Assembly: GCA_002943765.1 (NCBI GenBank)
Contig: PQWQ01000016.1
Coordinates: 682,001 to 746,000 of the forward strand
DNA: 64,000 bases
Source of the DNA: Psoroptes ovis
Taxonomy: Eukaryota > Arthropoda > Arachnida > Sarcoptiformes > Psoroptidae
Direction: 5' to 3'
Shown here: positions 1 through 12,751 of the stretch, one piece after another
Numbering within the stretch: the stretch's first letter is position 1
How the letters are laid out: the number at the start of each line of letters is the position of its first letter
Made by a program: the position numbers and the translations under genes
Notes under the pieces: generated by a model
The model's input: only the letters and a program-made list of their open reading frames with translations
Told to the model about the DNA's origin: nothing
The model's database searches: none

Positions 1-951
1 CAATGGCTCCCGAAAAAACAAATTGTCATCACATTATTATTTTGTGTATTGTTTTCTTAGATGCCTGCAAGATAATTGCGTTCGATTATTGCATCCGATC
101 GGGTCTCCAGTTCTTAAGGAATTGTTCCTGAATCACTTTTGGGGTATTTCTCTTCTAAGCTAAAACCATTTGATTGAATTTGATCAATGAAATAAAGAAA
201 TGAAATAAGAAATTTTCAGGGTAATAAGGGTAAATCTTTAATTTTTCATATTTCCGCACACATTTTCATTATTTGAAAATGGTTTTTTTTTTTTTTTTGG
301 AAATATTTTATATTTGAACATTGTGCATCTCATATTTAATGGATTTTCAACACATTTGTTCGAATCAAATGTGAGACAAATGAATGAATCTAAATGAAAA
401 TCTTATGTTTTGATTAAAACACTTTTCACGGGTTCATTTTTCACACACACACACACACACACATTTTACCCGATTATTATTTCCCATTTAATTCATTTCT
501 TCAAGAAAAAATACACTAAGAAAATACACCAGAACCATAGAAAATATCAAACACCCTATCGAAACCATATATATATATTGTGAAACCATTATCGTTTCAT
601 TTCTATGCATGTATTTCATTTTCAATCTTAATGTCTTTGAAATATTTGAAAAAAAGAATGGACGGACGGTTCCACAAACCAGAGAACAATATATGGTCCA
701 CATATATATATTGGCCTATGATAACCATTGATTACAATTGATTGTAATATATACTTGATGTTGATCACATAATGATACATGCGCTAGTCAAAGTCAATTT
801 TTTTTGGGGTATTTTTGTGCTTTTAAATATTTGGTTTGATTTTAGTATTTTTGGTTTAATAATAATATTTTTGGTTCGAATATAAATAAACCAAAGCAAA
901 ACAAATACATGTAAAACTCTAGACCTTAAAAAAATTCCACTTCTTCATCAT

Positions 952-979
952 CATTCATTCATTCATTCATTCATTCATT
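952..979. repeat. (ATTC)n tetranucleotide microsatellite
   Basis: About six to seven perfect ATTC units. The same tetranucleotide recurs at many shorter sites throughout the window. Confidence 0.9.
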
Positions 980-1029
980 ATTTTCAATGTAAAATGTATT
1001 AAATGTATTATTGAAAAACATTTGAAAAA

Positions 1030-1055
1030 TTGGTAAAAACTTTTCGTACAACCTA
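1030..1055. mobile_element. Palindromic MITE, right half only
   Basis: TGGTAAAAACTTTTCGTACAACCTAA matches one arm of the 80-bp family; no left arm is found within the preceding 80 bp. Either a truncated copy or one whose left side has decayed. Confidence 0.6.
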
Positions 1056-1366
1056 ATAATACATTAAAACATTTTACATTGATATTTATAATATTTCTGA
1101 TAATATTTTGTCACATCTGTTTTTAAAAGTCGTTCGTTTGATTCATGTTTGATTTTTTACATTTTGAATTTTACTTATACAACAGCAACAGCTACAGCTA
1201 CAGCAGCAGCAGCCATCCTTGAGTCTATACATTTGTTGGTGTTTGTATTTGTTTGTGTCTGGTATGTACAATAATTTATTATTACATTTAGTCAAAGCTC
1301 TCTAGGGTCTATCATTATTATTATTATTATTTTGATTTTCATCCGTCGTTTTGGCAATTGTCATGA

Positions 1367-1398
1367 CCACCACCACCACCACCACCACCACCACCACC
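1367..1398. repeat. (CCA)n microsatellite
   Basis: Ten CCA units followed by CCGCAGCC; no splice context suggests that it is coding. Confidence 0.9.
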
Positions 1399-2109
1399 GC
1401 AGCCGCCATCGCTGATTTAAATAGCTTAAAATACCTCCAAAAAAATTGATTGAAAAGATGTGTGTGAAAATGCATGTGAATCTGCACATAATGCATTTTC
1501 ATCGTCGTCGTCGTCGCTGTTTGTTTGTTTATTTGTTGCTGTTTGTGTTTATTTGACAAAAATTTTCATTTAGTCAGTCATTTCATTGGATTTGAATTGA
1601 TTTGTTGATTTATTTATTTACATTTTCATTCAAATATTCATGTTCAATCATTCAATATTTATCCATGTTCATCGATTCACACATTGACAATCAAATATTG
1701 AAGCAAATATTGAAGCAAATTTCAAGCAAATAAGCAAATAAACACACAGAAAATCATTGATTAAATATGAATTCATTTGAATTTTTGTGAAAATTCATGT
1801 GTCTGCAAAAATTGTCTTAAATGTCTTCAAAATTGAGTCGTTGTTGTTGTTGCTGTGAAGCATCTCAGACTTCGAACAGCCTTTACACTGATACTACAGC
1901 CTTTACCATTCACTAATCACTAATCACTCATTCATTGTCATAGTCATCAACATTTATTATCATTATTCGTGTGTTCATCATGTGTATTTGATTTGATTGA
2001 TAATCACATTTGTTTCATTACAACAAAACAAAAATTAAAATTAAAAAAACCTTATTCCAATGTGTTTAAGTTTATTAAAACATTAAAGCTTACAGCTTTA
2101 ATCGATTCT

Positions 2110-2287
2110 AAGTAGTCTAATTTCGCTCTCTGTGTATTCATTCATTCATCTCTTCGTCATTCATCTCCATCATCTCAGCATTCAGCTCTCTTTTCTGTGT
2201 CTCGCTGTTTCATCAATCCAAAAAACTAAGCCAAAGAGCCAGAGATACAGCCAGGGAAACATTGAAAAATTCAAATTTCAATGCATG
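2110..2287 (+). other. Candidate non-coding 5' exon (possible first exon of the IQSEC transcript)
   Basis: A pyrimidine/CT-rich, less AT-rich island ends in ATGCATG|GTAAGT, a near-consensus donor at 2288. It is the only strong forward donor with an exon-like upstream context that I noticed in the 12.7 kb before the IQSEC gene. A matching acceptor could be CTTTCAG| at 12621. If they are joined, the ATG at 2281 starts a 13-codon upstream reading frame that ends before the main ATG. The exon start and any promoter cannot be placed. Low confidence; needs transcript data. Confidence 0.3.
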
Positions 2288-2944
2288 GTAAGTCTATACG
2301 TGTGAGAAAATGAAAATAAATGTAAAAAAATAAAAGAGAGACACACACTAACACACAGTGAAAGATTATCGTCAAAATAAACTCACATTGAAAAAATGAA
2401 TGAATGAAATAAAATAAAATAAAGTAAATGAAATGTAAATAAATAAATAAATAAACTCACATTTGTAAAAATTGTTGTTGTGTTGCTGTTGTTGTTGTTT
2501 GTATGTTTGTATTATTATTATTATTAATATTAATATTAATGCAGACACAAATATTGAAAATAATAATAATCAAGTAACTTCTGAGTTTTTCAGAGTTTTT
2601 TATTCGATTCAATTCAATTCGATGCTTCAATTCATTGCATTCAATTCAATTCAATGCATCCAATCCATTCAATTCAATCCATTCGTTTATTCATTGAATT
2701 GAATTGAATCTTGAGTCTTGAATTGAATTTTCAATTCAAAATTTAAAATTTTCGAAAATTTTCAAAAATTTTCCATTCAAAAATCTTCATACGAAAATAT
2801 CTTGTTTATTTGTGTTTTTATTTGTGTATTAATGTGTTTATATTCTTGTATATTTTCACATTGTTTTCACATTGTTTTTGTATCGTTGTTTTGTATATTT
2901 GCATTTGTTTTTTCATTCATTCTTCTACCACAACAAATTCATTC

Positions 2945-2982
2945 ATTCATTGATTCATTGAGATTCCAATGAATCAATGAAT
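2945..2982. repeat. Perfect 16-bp inverted repeat, 6-base loop
   Basis: ATTCATTGATTCATTG, loop AGATTC, CAATGAATCAATGAAT. It could have arisen by inversion within an ATTC-type repeat. Confidence 0.85.
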
Positions 2983-4555
2983 TGTGTATGTGTTTCGATT
3001 GATATCATTTGATTATGATGTATATTTATGATGATGGTTGGTTGGTTGGTTTTTGTGTATATTCTGGTGTATAATGTTCAAGTTTCATCATTGAAAATAA
3101 AACAAAATAAATAAATAAATGAACAAAATAAACAAAATAAATGAAACCAGTGAAGACTAAAAAAAAAAAGCAAAACAAATCAACAAATCAATCCACAAAC
3201 TATAATCTGTGTAATTGGTAAGTTTTTTTTTTAGAATATTTGATTTTCTTTGTGTGTGGAATTATATCTCTGTGTGTTAAGTTATAGTTTGATGTTTGTT
3301 CAATGTTTATTATTTGTATTGATCAATATATTATTATTCAATTGAATACTGCATTATTTCAGTGTTAAAGGCGCCAAATTTGAATTTATTTGCTTTGAAA
3401 TCTATGTAATAACTTGTATTAAAATCAATGTAAATCGATTTCTTAATAATTGATTTCTTTGATTATTTTTCATTTCTCGAAATCCCTTTCGGTTACGGGG
3501 AGTAAATTTTTTCCAAATTTCTTGGAAAATTCTCCGTCTTCGTAGACTTTACTTAAGAAATTACTTTGAATTCAAAGCCAAAAATAAATGCGTTTTAATT
3601 TTTGCTTCTTTCAAATTTTCCAATTTCAAAGAATGTTCTTTGCTTGTTCAACCGTATCTCCTTACAGATGTTGCTGCTGCTGTTGCTGGTGTTGTTGTTG
3701 GTGTAATTATTGCTACTGTTGTTGTTGTCATTGATATTGTTGTTGCTGCTACTGTTGCCGGTGGTTATTTATATGGGATTTTCTTGGCCATAAATAATTT
3801 TGAAACCATTGTTTTTTTCAGAATAAATCATTTCAAAGATTATTTGTGGATGGAACAACAAAAAAATTTAAAATTTAAAATTTCCACCGAAAATAATGAT
3901 AAATGATGATATTCGAATAGTCAGCTATTCATGCTTCAAGGGAATTATCTTATCCTCAGTAAAATTTAACCAAAGGTATTTAAAATTTCAAAAATAATAA
4001 CCCATGATATGTGTTGTATGTTGTATGTGTGTTGATAGTGTCCCATATATTTTTGAGAAAATTCGGTTAAATTTTTGAAAAAAAATTCCTTTAAAATTTT
4101 TTTGACCAGGTACTTTAAAGGTACGTTAAAGGTACATTAGAGGTACATTCGAGACGATAGAGTTGAAATAACTTAGTAATAACATTGTATTAAATGAATG
4201 TAGAAAAATAAAATAAAGGTCAACATTATCATCATTATCATCATGTAAATGATGATAATGATGGTGACATACAGTCATATACACTCAGTCACATACACAA
4301 ACACCATCACCAACCATTACTGATGACCATTAGCGGTAACTTGAAATATTTCAACAATTTTTTCGAAGCAATTCATCCATTTATATGAATGTACACAGAC
4401 ATTGATATATGTTTTAATGTGTGTGTGTGTGTGTCGGTCGGTCGGTCAACCCAAGTCATCATCATTCATTCAAATCTTTTTTTTTTTACTAAGTCAATTA
4501 TTTTTATTATTCAAACAACAGTTATTTATACACACCGAGAGAGATTGAATTAATA

Positions 4556-4636
4556 TTAGGTTGTCCAAAAATTTCTTGCTAATTTTCCAATGATTTTCTA
4601 CGATATAACTGGCAAAAACTTTTCGGACAACTTAAT
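4556..4636. mobile_element. Palindromic mariner-type MITE, sub-type A
   Basis: An 81-bp inverted repeat: TTAGGTTGTCC at the left, CAAAAACTTTTCGGACAACTTAA at the right, flanked by TA on both sides. The left arm has drifted (AAAAATTTCTTGCT). Size, TTAGGTTG ends and the TA duplication are those of short mariner-derived elements; the human MADE1 element has the same design. No transposase is encoded, so it must be moved by an element elsewhere. Confidence 0.85.
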
Positions 4637-5435
4637 AGAACACTAAAAAAAAAACAATGACTAGTCATAATCAACTTTAAAACAATAGAAAATGACCGAA
4701 TGAATGAATGAATGACTGAATGAATGGCTGAATTTTATTTGTAAATTTGGTCACAAAATTACAAATTTATACACTGAAAAAAACCCCTGAAAAACAATGA
4801 AAAAACCTCTGAAAAACAATGGATATCTCGAAAATTATCTTCGAAAGCATTCACCCTCATTCAACGACTGGTTGGTTTGTTTGAATGTTTGAATTGAATT
4901 GAATTGAATGGCCAATTTCAATTTGATTTTTTAAATTTAAAATTTTAATTGAAGTTTGAATATTTTGAATTTGTTGAATTTCGAAGCATATATTTTAAAG
5001 GGATATTTTCTTTAAAAATTTCTTTGAAAAATTCAAGAAAATTTCTTTAAAAAAATTCAAACTTCCAAATAAGTACCGGGGCAAATTCATTCATTCAATT
5101 TTGACTTGATTTGATTTAAATTTCCACCACCACCACCACTTCTTCATCTTCATTCATTCATTCATCCAAAATGATTGATCGACATGAATAACAACTTTGA
5201 ATAACAGTTTTGAAATATAATTGAATTCAAAGTGTATAAAAAGGTTCAAAGAAATGAATTTAAAGAAATGAATCGAAAGCAACAGCCGCCGTAACATTAC
5301 TCAGCATCAGCTGCAGCATCAACACCGTGGCCACCACCACCATCACATCCACTACGGCATCCACCACCACCACCATCGGCTGTGTTGACATAATGATAAT
5401 AATTGAATTTTTTGAATGAAATTATTTGAATTATA

Positions 5436-5519
5436 TTTGGTTGTCCGTAAAGTTTTGGCCAATTTTCATGAACAATTTTCATTCGATTAAACCTTTATGA
5501 ACTTTTCGGACGACCTAAT
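5436..5519 (+). mobile_element. MITE, sub-type B (asymmetric centre)
   Basis: GGTTGTCCGTAAAGTTTTGG opens it and AACTTTTCGGACGACC closes it. The interior (GCCAATTTTCATGAACAATT) differs from sub-type A, so only the outer 20 bp or so are inverted repeats. Confidence 0.75.
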
Positions 5520-6512
5520 ATTCATACATATACAAATGCATCATGATTTCGATAATTGTATGTGTGGATTCTCCAATAATGGTATGATGATCATCATCAT
5601 TATAATAATAATGATTATGATTATTATGAAATGCCCATATATATTTTTGTTTTGAATGAATGAATGAAATGAATGATTTCTGTTTGTTTGTATGATTGTT
5701 TGAACTAAATAATTATTAAAACACATAGTAAAAAGCTATAACCTTGACATTCGGCTATTTCGCAGTTTTATTTTTATAAATATTTTTGATTCATTCATTC
5801 ATTCATTCATTTATGAATAATTCGTGTAAAAAATTATTTTTGAAAAATAATAAATAAGTATATTGCATAATAATAATAATAATAGCATCATTATAAAGCG
5901 CAGATGTTTAAGATTTTGTTTTTTTTGTTTTTTTGGATTTTTGGATTTTTGTAATTTGAATTTCAGCTTGAATTTTGACTTGAATTTTTTCAGATTTATT
6001 TAATTTCATTTATTTTTTTCCTAAATCAACTCCTTTAATTTCAGATGATCCAATCTGAAATGGCTTTCAAAGGCCTACGAAAAATTGAATAATTATTAAA
6101 TCAATTTTTCCAATATTTAATAATAATCGATTATTTGAATAATTGATTTTAATAAAAATTTACGGAAATTTCTATGCAGACTATTTTCAATGCAAAATGA
6201 CAATGATAATCTCAAAATTTGTCTCAAAAATTGTCCCAAAAAAAACTGTCATTTGGTAGCCCAGTCTATTGAATTTTCATTTTTCCATTCATCATTTTCA
6301 TCATTGTTTTTCGTCATTGTTTTTGATAAATTTTTCCTCAGTCAATAATCGACCACGACCATGTTTCTTCTTTATTAATTTTCCAACCAAAGTAATAATT
6401 TTTCACTCATGGTCTACTACCTGTCTTTCGAAAGCTTCAAAATTTCAGCAGGAAATTTCAAAAATGGCAAAAAAAATCAATTATTCTTAATTTGAAAAAT
6501 GATAAAAAATTA

Positions 6513-6592
6513 TTAGATTGTCCGAAAAGTTTTTGTTGATTTTACAATGATTTTCTACGATATAATCGGCAAGAACTTTTTGGACAATCTAA
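6513..6592. mobile_element. Palindromic MITE, sub-type A, 80 bp
   Basis: TTAGATTGTCCGAAAAGTTT at the left mirrors AACTTTTTGGACAATCTAA at the right, and TA flanks both ends. The matching change in both ends (GATT/AATC) shows that the two arms were inherited or converted together. Confidence 0.88.
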
Positions 6593-7436
6593 TATATTCA
6601 GAGAAAACATGACAATTTGACTGCTGTGATTCACAGAATGAAAAACAAAAAACACAAAAATTCAATAAATTCAAAAAAAAAATTAATTGTTTTCGTATTA
6701 TTTTATTCGATATTTTCTATTTTTCAAATTGAATAAATGAATCAATTAATAATAATAATAATAATAGGATTCAACAATTCAATAGAATTGAATCATGTCA
6801 TCATTGTAAGGAAAATATTACCTTCAATTTATTATTATTATTATTATATTCAAATGAAAAAAATACACACAAATATATATGTGTGTTTCAATACTAGAGA
6901 TATGAGAATTGTACCAAATGTACGAAATTTTCGTGACTTTTGTCAATTGTTTTTTCAAAGGTTTTTTAAGGTTTTTTTAAGGTTTTTCTTGGTTTCTTTA
7001 TTTTCATCCAATCGCGTAGGGAGATATACACACAGGCTAGGAATCGTGGAACACATATGTAGACCCATTTATGCATAATATATTCGAAATTGATTTCAGT
7101 CTCTTCTTCAAATTTAGCTTTGAATTGAAAGCTTATTCATTTATATTCATTTATAATTGTTATTAATTTAAAAATAAATAAATGAAAAACTTTTATTTTT
7201 CACCAAGAAAAATTGAAAAAATACAAATTTCCATTGAATTCATCGATTTTTGCATTGTTTTATTGGTTTATTCATTCATTTATTTGATTCAATTCTTAGT
7301 GTAAAAGCCAAAATTCTTAAGAATTTTTGAAAAGATCTAAGGTCATTTTAATTTATTTCAATTCCATTTGAATTCAATTCAATTGAATTTCATTTGAATT
7401 CATTATTCCATATCTGTTATTCGTTATTCCATATTC

Positions 7437-7526
7437 CATTTTCATTTTCATTTTCATTTTCATTTTCATTTTCATTTTCATTTTCATTTTCATTTTCATT
7501 TTCATTTTCATTTTCATTTTCATTTT

Positions 7527-7581
<55 letters not shown>

Positions 7582-7851
7582 CATTTTCATTTTCATTTTC
7601 ATTTTCATTTTCATTTTCATTTTCATTTTCATTTTCATTTTCATTTTCATTTTCATTTTCATTTTCATTTTCATTTTCATTTTCATTTTCATTTTCATTT
7701 TCATTTTCATTTTCATTTTCATTTTCATTTTCATTTTCATTTTCATTTTCATTTTCATTTTCATTTTCATTTTCATTTTCATTTTCATTTTCATTTTCAT
7801 TTTCATTTTCATTTTCATTTTCATTTTCATTTTCATTTTCATTTTCATTTT

Positions 7852-7902
<51 letters not shown>

Positions 7903-8036
7903 CATTTTCATTTTCATTTTCATTTTCATTTTCATTTTCATTTTCATTTTCATTTTCATTTTCATTTTCATTTTCATTTTCATTTTCATTTTCATTTTCA
8001 TTTTCATTTTCATTCATTTCATTCATTTCATTCATT
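7437..8036. repeat. Compound (CATTTT)n array with two long poly-T blocks
   Basis: About 15 copies of CATTTT (7437-7528), a 53-base T run (7529-7581), about 45 copies (7582-7853), a 49-base T run (7854-7902), then 18 copies (7903-8010) and degenerate CATTCATTT units to 8036. Open frames through it (Phe-Ile, Met-Lys, Asn-Glu dipeptides) are artefacts of the six-base period. Confidence 0.97.
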
Positions 8037-8249
8037 TATTTATCCATATATTGATATTTACCTATTCTACCTACCTGTGTTTACCATTTCTATTAATTCA
8101 TATTAGTTTATTGCCAGGTAATCACCATAAATGATAATGGCATTAAATGATTATCAATTTTTTTTAGATTCATAAGAAAATGAAATTCTTGTTTATTTTT
8201 AGTAATTATCATTAGTTTTAATGCGAGAAAATTATTATTATAAATATTA

Positions 8250-8330
8250 TTAGGTTGTCCGTAAAGTTTATGCCGGTTATATCTGTAGAAAATAATTGGA
8301 AAATCGGCAAAAACTTTTCGGACAACCTAA
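8250..8330. mobile_element. Palindromic MITE, sub-type A, 81 bp
   Basis: Intact ends TTAGGTTGTCC / GGACAACCTAA with TA duplications on both sides; the centre is GGTTATATCTGTAGAAAATA. One of the best preserved copies. Confidence 0.9.
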
Positions 8331-9008
8331 TATTTTTATTATGACTGTAAGCTTATTCAGATAATTCAATGTTGATACAATACAATAATTCAATGTACAA
8401 AAAAATTTAAATTATCTTCAATTTTCTTATATCACCATATGAATTTTCTTAGTTTTTATTCTTCGATAACGAAGAAATAATAATAATTCAGTACAAATGG
8501 ATCGATACATACATACATACAAACACATTAAAATCAATTCACACATGTGTGTACACGTTTAAATGTGTGTATTTGGAATCCTAAATTGTACAAATGTATC
8601 GTACACATTATCACTGTGCTTGTTTTGATTTTATTATTTTGTTATTTTTGAAAAAATTTTCAAAAATAAATAAATTTGTAACACGTGCAAACTTTGATAT
8701 TTTTGAACGCGTGTTTCTAAAAAAAAAAAATTCCACCTGTTCAAAAAGTTTTTTGAAATTTTTCCAAGACAATCCATTTTTGAGATTGTCAATGATCTTC
8801 CTACATTGATTTGTCGAGATTGTTGCTTTGATTGTTGTTGTCGTTCGATTGACCATTGAAAATCCCTTGAAATATTTCCCATTCATTCATTTATCATTGT
8901 ACATCAGCTGTAAATCAGTTGTGTATATCTGCAGCAGCAGCAGCAGCAGCAGCACACTTAAATATTATTCATTTGATTCAATCAAAGATGTTTCCCTTTT
9001 TATTTTCA

Positions 9009-9092
9009 TTAGGCTGTCCGAAAAATTCATCCCCCTTAATCACAATAGAATTGCTAATGAAAATCGGCTACAACTTTTCGGACAATCTCTAA
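9009..9092 (-). mobile_element. MITE, sub-type B
   Basis: TTAGGCTGTCCGAAAAATTC to ACTTTTCGGACAATCTCTAA. It carries the sub-type B interior on the minus strand (ATGAAAATCGG toward the right end) and a two-base insertion near the right terminus. Confidence 0.78.
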
Positions 9093-9702
9093 TATTCATG
9101 TTTTTCGAAAAATTCAAATTGCAAGAATCATTTGTCATTTGATATCGACATTATCATTCAATTCATTCATTCAATTCAATTCATTCTTTGAATTGACCTT
9201 ATTTCTTCATTTCAAGCATAGTAAATGAATTGAATTTTTCAGTTTTCTTAGCTTGAATACATTTGAACATGGATTTTCACAGACAGCCACAACAGAAAAA
9301 CTTAAAAAATGTATCATGCGGAGAAATAAGATGCTTGATAACCATCAAATGATGTTTGTTGGTGATGATGATGATGATGATGATCAAATACAGAAATGCA
9401 TTTGTTGTTGTTTCATTGCTCCTTAAATTCATGAATGTTTCCATTTGTTGAATTTTAAATGGAAAATTGAATTGAATGTTTTATCATTGTAATAAACGAT
9501 TGATTGAATAAATGAATGAATGAATGAATGAATCTATAGCCTTAAATATATTTGGCTTCTGGTCTTTTTTTCTGATTCATTTTGTTCATTTATTTTTTAG
9601 ACTTAAGGATTATTATTCAAGGCTTTGAACTAAACCCGTTAGATTTAGATTTTTGAATTGAATGAAAATGTTTAAATGATTAATGAGATTTATTGATTGA
9701 TT

Positions 9703-9732
9703 GATCGATGATTGATCAATCAATCATCGATC
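9703..9732. repeat. Perfect 12-bp inverted repeat, 6-base loop
   Basis: GATCGATGATTG, loop ATCAAT, CAATCATCGATC, within a GATT/ATCG-rich patch. Confidence 0.85.
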
Positions 9733-10316
9733 GTTGTTGTTGATGATCGATGGTATTTTATCATTAATCTTTCAGATACATTTTAATATTTTAAAATTAG
9801 AAAAATCTGAAAAAACAAAAATCCTTTGAATGTAGAATTCTCTCTTAAAATATTTCTATTTATTCAAATATCAATATATTCATATGCACAGAGAAAAAAA
9901 AATCAATATTAATCGATTAATTAATTAATTAATTAATATTCACATTCGATTAAAATCAATCGATAAATCGATCTATCGATCGATTCAGATTTGGATTTGA
10001 TTTCTTTCAAATTTTTCAAATTTGAAATTTATTTTTATTTCTTTCAATCAATGATTGATGAAACAATTATCATCATAAATCTATCAACATCTAAATCTAT
10101 CAATAGCAAATCTATTAATCTTGTTTGTGTTCAATTTTTATACATTTTTCATTAATTCAAAGATCAACACCTTGAAATTTGCTGAAAACTCAAATCACTC
10201 GAAAAAAAATAATTCATCTTGACACATTGCCTTACATTTTTTTTTTCATGAAGCTTTAAAGCTTTTTGAAGCTTCATCATCATAATTGAAAGAAAGCTTT
10301 TGATTAATAAATATTT

Positions 10317-10396
10317 CGCTGTCCCATAAGTTCTTGCCGTTTTTTAAATTTTTTCATAATTCAAATGACGACAAGAACTTATGGGACAACCTTAAT
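10317..10396. mobile_element. Palindromic MITE, sub-type C
   Basis: Arms read TGTCCCATAAGTTCTTGCCG and CGACAAGAACTTATGGGACA. The CCCATAAG variant, with a T-rich centre lacking the ATATCGTAG core, is shared only with the copy at 60478. Confidence 0.82.
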
Positions 10397-10961
10397 ATTT
10401 GAATCAAAATAATTAATTATCAATTATTAATTACAAAGATTCACATTTACATGAAGCATGAACAAAAAAAATGGTAGAAATGTAAATATACATTCATCTA
10501 TTAAGACAATTGCAACAGCAGTGAAAACTATAGACCTTGATCTTTGCAAGTTTTTGGATAAAAATTTACATTTTAATTTCATTTATTTCAACATGGAAAA
10601 ACGAAATGATTATTTGATTTTTTTATTTGAAAAAAAATGAAATAAATGACATTAATGATATAATAATAATAATAATCATTAAAATGTTTGACAACCAACC
10701 AACCAACGAAACAACAAATTATCAATTCAATTGAATTCATTTCAATTCAATTCAATTCAATTGAATTTATCCATTATTCAGATTAAATTGTCCGTTATTA
10801 TTATTATTATAATAACGACAACGATGATGATTATTATTATGTGTATTTTAATGTATGTTTATAATATTCAATTATTTTAAATTATTTTCCCTTTATTTTT
10901 CCAATTTCAAAACATGTATTTATTTTTGATCATTTACGTATATATATATTTTCAATATATT

Positions 10962-11043
10962 TTAGGTTTGTCCGAAAAGTTTTGATCGATTAATCGATAG
11001 AGTTGTTTATGAAAATCGGCCAGAATTTTTCGGACAACCAGAA
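10962..11043 (-). mobile_element. MITE, sub-type B
   Basis: TTAGGTTTGTCCGAAAAGTT opens with an extra T (shared with the 51874 copy). The interior ATCGATAGAGTTG and GAAAATCGGCC marks sub-type B in minus orientation. The right terminus reads GGACAACCAGAATA, so the last bases have changed. Confidence 0.78.
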
Positions 11044-12329
11044 TAAATAAATAAATGAATAAATAAGTATAAACTTGCGTATTCCTTTTTATTTCAATGG
11101 CAAAAAAGCCGTTGTCACAATCGACAACCAAAAATTTGAAAAAAAACTGAAAAAACTGAAAAACAACAACAACCATTAAACATTAGCTTCTTGTGATTAT
11201 CAATAAATAGGATAATACCATGGTAACTGCGCTTAGATTGAATCGCGTTTGAAAATGAAAATAATTTCATTTTCAATACACACTAACACACAAATAAAAA
11301 CACAAATACAAGCACAAATAAACACATGTGTATATTTATATATAATAATAATGAAATATTATTACCTTATAAAATGTCTTGTGAAAGAGCTGAGCTTTTG
11401 AAATGGAGAGAGAGAGAAATCAAAAATTTTAAAAAATAATCAGCGATTATGATCATGATCACTAACGATAATAATAAATAATAAATGTGGATAGCACGCA
11501 CATAGCAATCAATCTATGGTTGATAATATTAATGGTGATAACAACTGCAATTATGATAAACAACAACAACACTAACAACAACAACCATAATAATAATAAT
11601 TTTTGACGGTTATAAACATGAATTTTTTTTTTTGATTTTTCAAAATTTTTTTGATTGATTTTCTTAATTTCAAGAGTGTACCAGTCACTTTTATTTACCA
11701 GTCACTTTTTTTTCGACCAGAAGATTTACAAAAAATGAATTAATCTGTTCTTCCACGGCCAAAATTGATTTAATCGACAGTTATTAATTAAGTAATTAAC
11801 GATTATTTCGTCATTTTTGAATTGATGAAAGCATCAATTACAAACCCTATTACAAACCTCAAAAAACTAGTCCAATTTCATCTCTTGAATTTCAATTTTT
11901 CATTACGATCCCATTGATCCCAACTGATCAACCAGTTCAATCATTTAATCTTTGGGTTGTAATAATGGATGGATGGATAAAGTCAGAGAAATCAATGATG
12001 GAGAAAAACACCCCTCTTCTACTACCTCTTCTACTTCCATTTCTTGTTCTTCTTCATCCATTGAATAACTCCCGAAATTATTGAGGAGTTTCTCTCTTGT
12101 TTGATTTATTTGAAAAAAAAATCGAAAAAAATATCAAAGCAAATTAACCCAATGAATAAATAATTATAAATCATTTGATTGAAAATAATTCAATTTCAAA
12201 ACTAATTTCATTTATGTTTTTTTTTCCATTTTTGAGCAGATGTCATTGTCGAAAAAATTATTTCAAAAACAAAAATAAATGAAAATAATTATCGAGAAAA
12301 TTATCATCGAGAACAACTGACCATCATCA

Positions 12330-12371
12330 TCACCACCAACAACAACAACAACAACAGCAGCAGCAGCAGCA
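12330..12371. repeat. (CAA)n(CAG)n compound microsatellite upstream of IQSEC
   Basis: ACAACAACAACA followed by several CAG units. It lies 380 bp before the start codon in presumed 5' flanking or untranslated sequence. Confidence 0.8.
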
Positions 12372-12751
12372 GCTGTAATCTTTGAACTTTTATCCTTTAA
12401 ACAATTAAATAAATTAAATGTTTGTGTATGTATGATGATGAGCCTTGATTCATCCATTTAGCATTCATCATCATCATCACTGTTATCATTGTTGTAATGC
12501 TGTTGTTTGAATATAAATCATCGTGTATTTTTGTACAGTTTTTGTGTGTGTTTTCAAATCAAATCAAATCAATATTCAAATATTCAATATTCAAATTGTT
12601 TAAATTTAAATAAACTTTCAGTCATCATTATCAATCAATCAAACAACAAAATGTAATTTTTAATTTTTAAAATTTTTTTACTTTTAATTTGAATTCAAAT
12701 CAAATTGAATTAATCGAATTGAATTGAATCAATCTAACAATCAATCAATCA

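Larger units (their letters stand above)
1..12751. other. Gene-poor 5' flank of the IQSEC gene
   Basis: No protein-coding exon can be supported. Open frames in it are short and follow simple repeats (for example CTG/GTT repeats at 3666-3765). It holds eight MITE copies including one half copy, the (CATTTT)n array, microsatellites and the exon-like island ending at 2287. Regulatory sites cannot be assigned. Confidence 0.6.

Noticed and set aside
3640..3906. Val/Ala-rich 88-codon frame that could look like a membrane protein
   Set aside because: The Val/Ala run comes from GTT/GCT repeats; there is no splice or start context.
7394..8134. Long open frames on both strands (poly Phe-Ile, Met-Lys, Asn-Glu)
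   Set aside because: They are produced entirely by the (CATTTT)n/poly-T array; a six-base period without stops is open in several frames at once.
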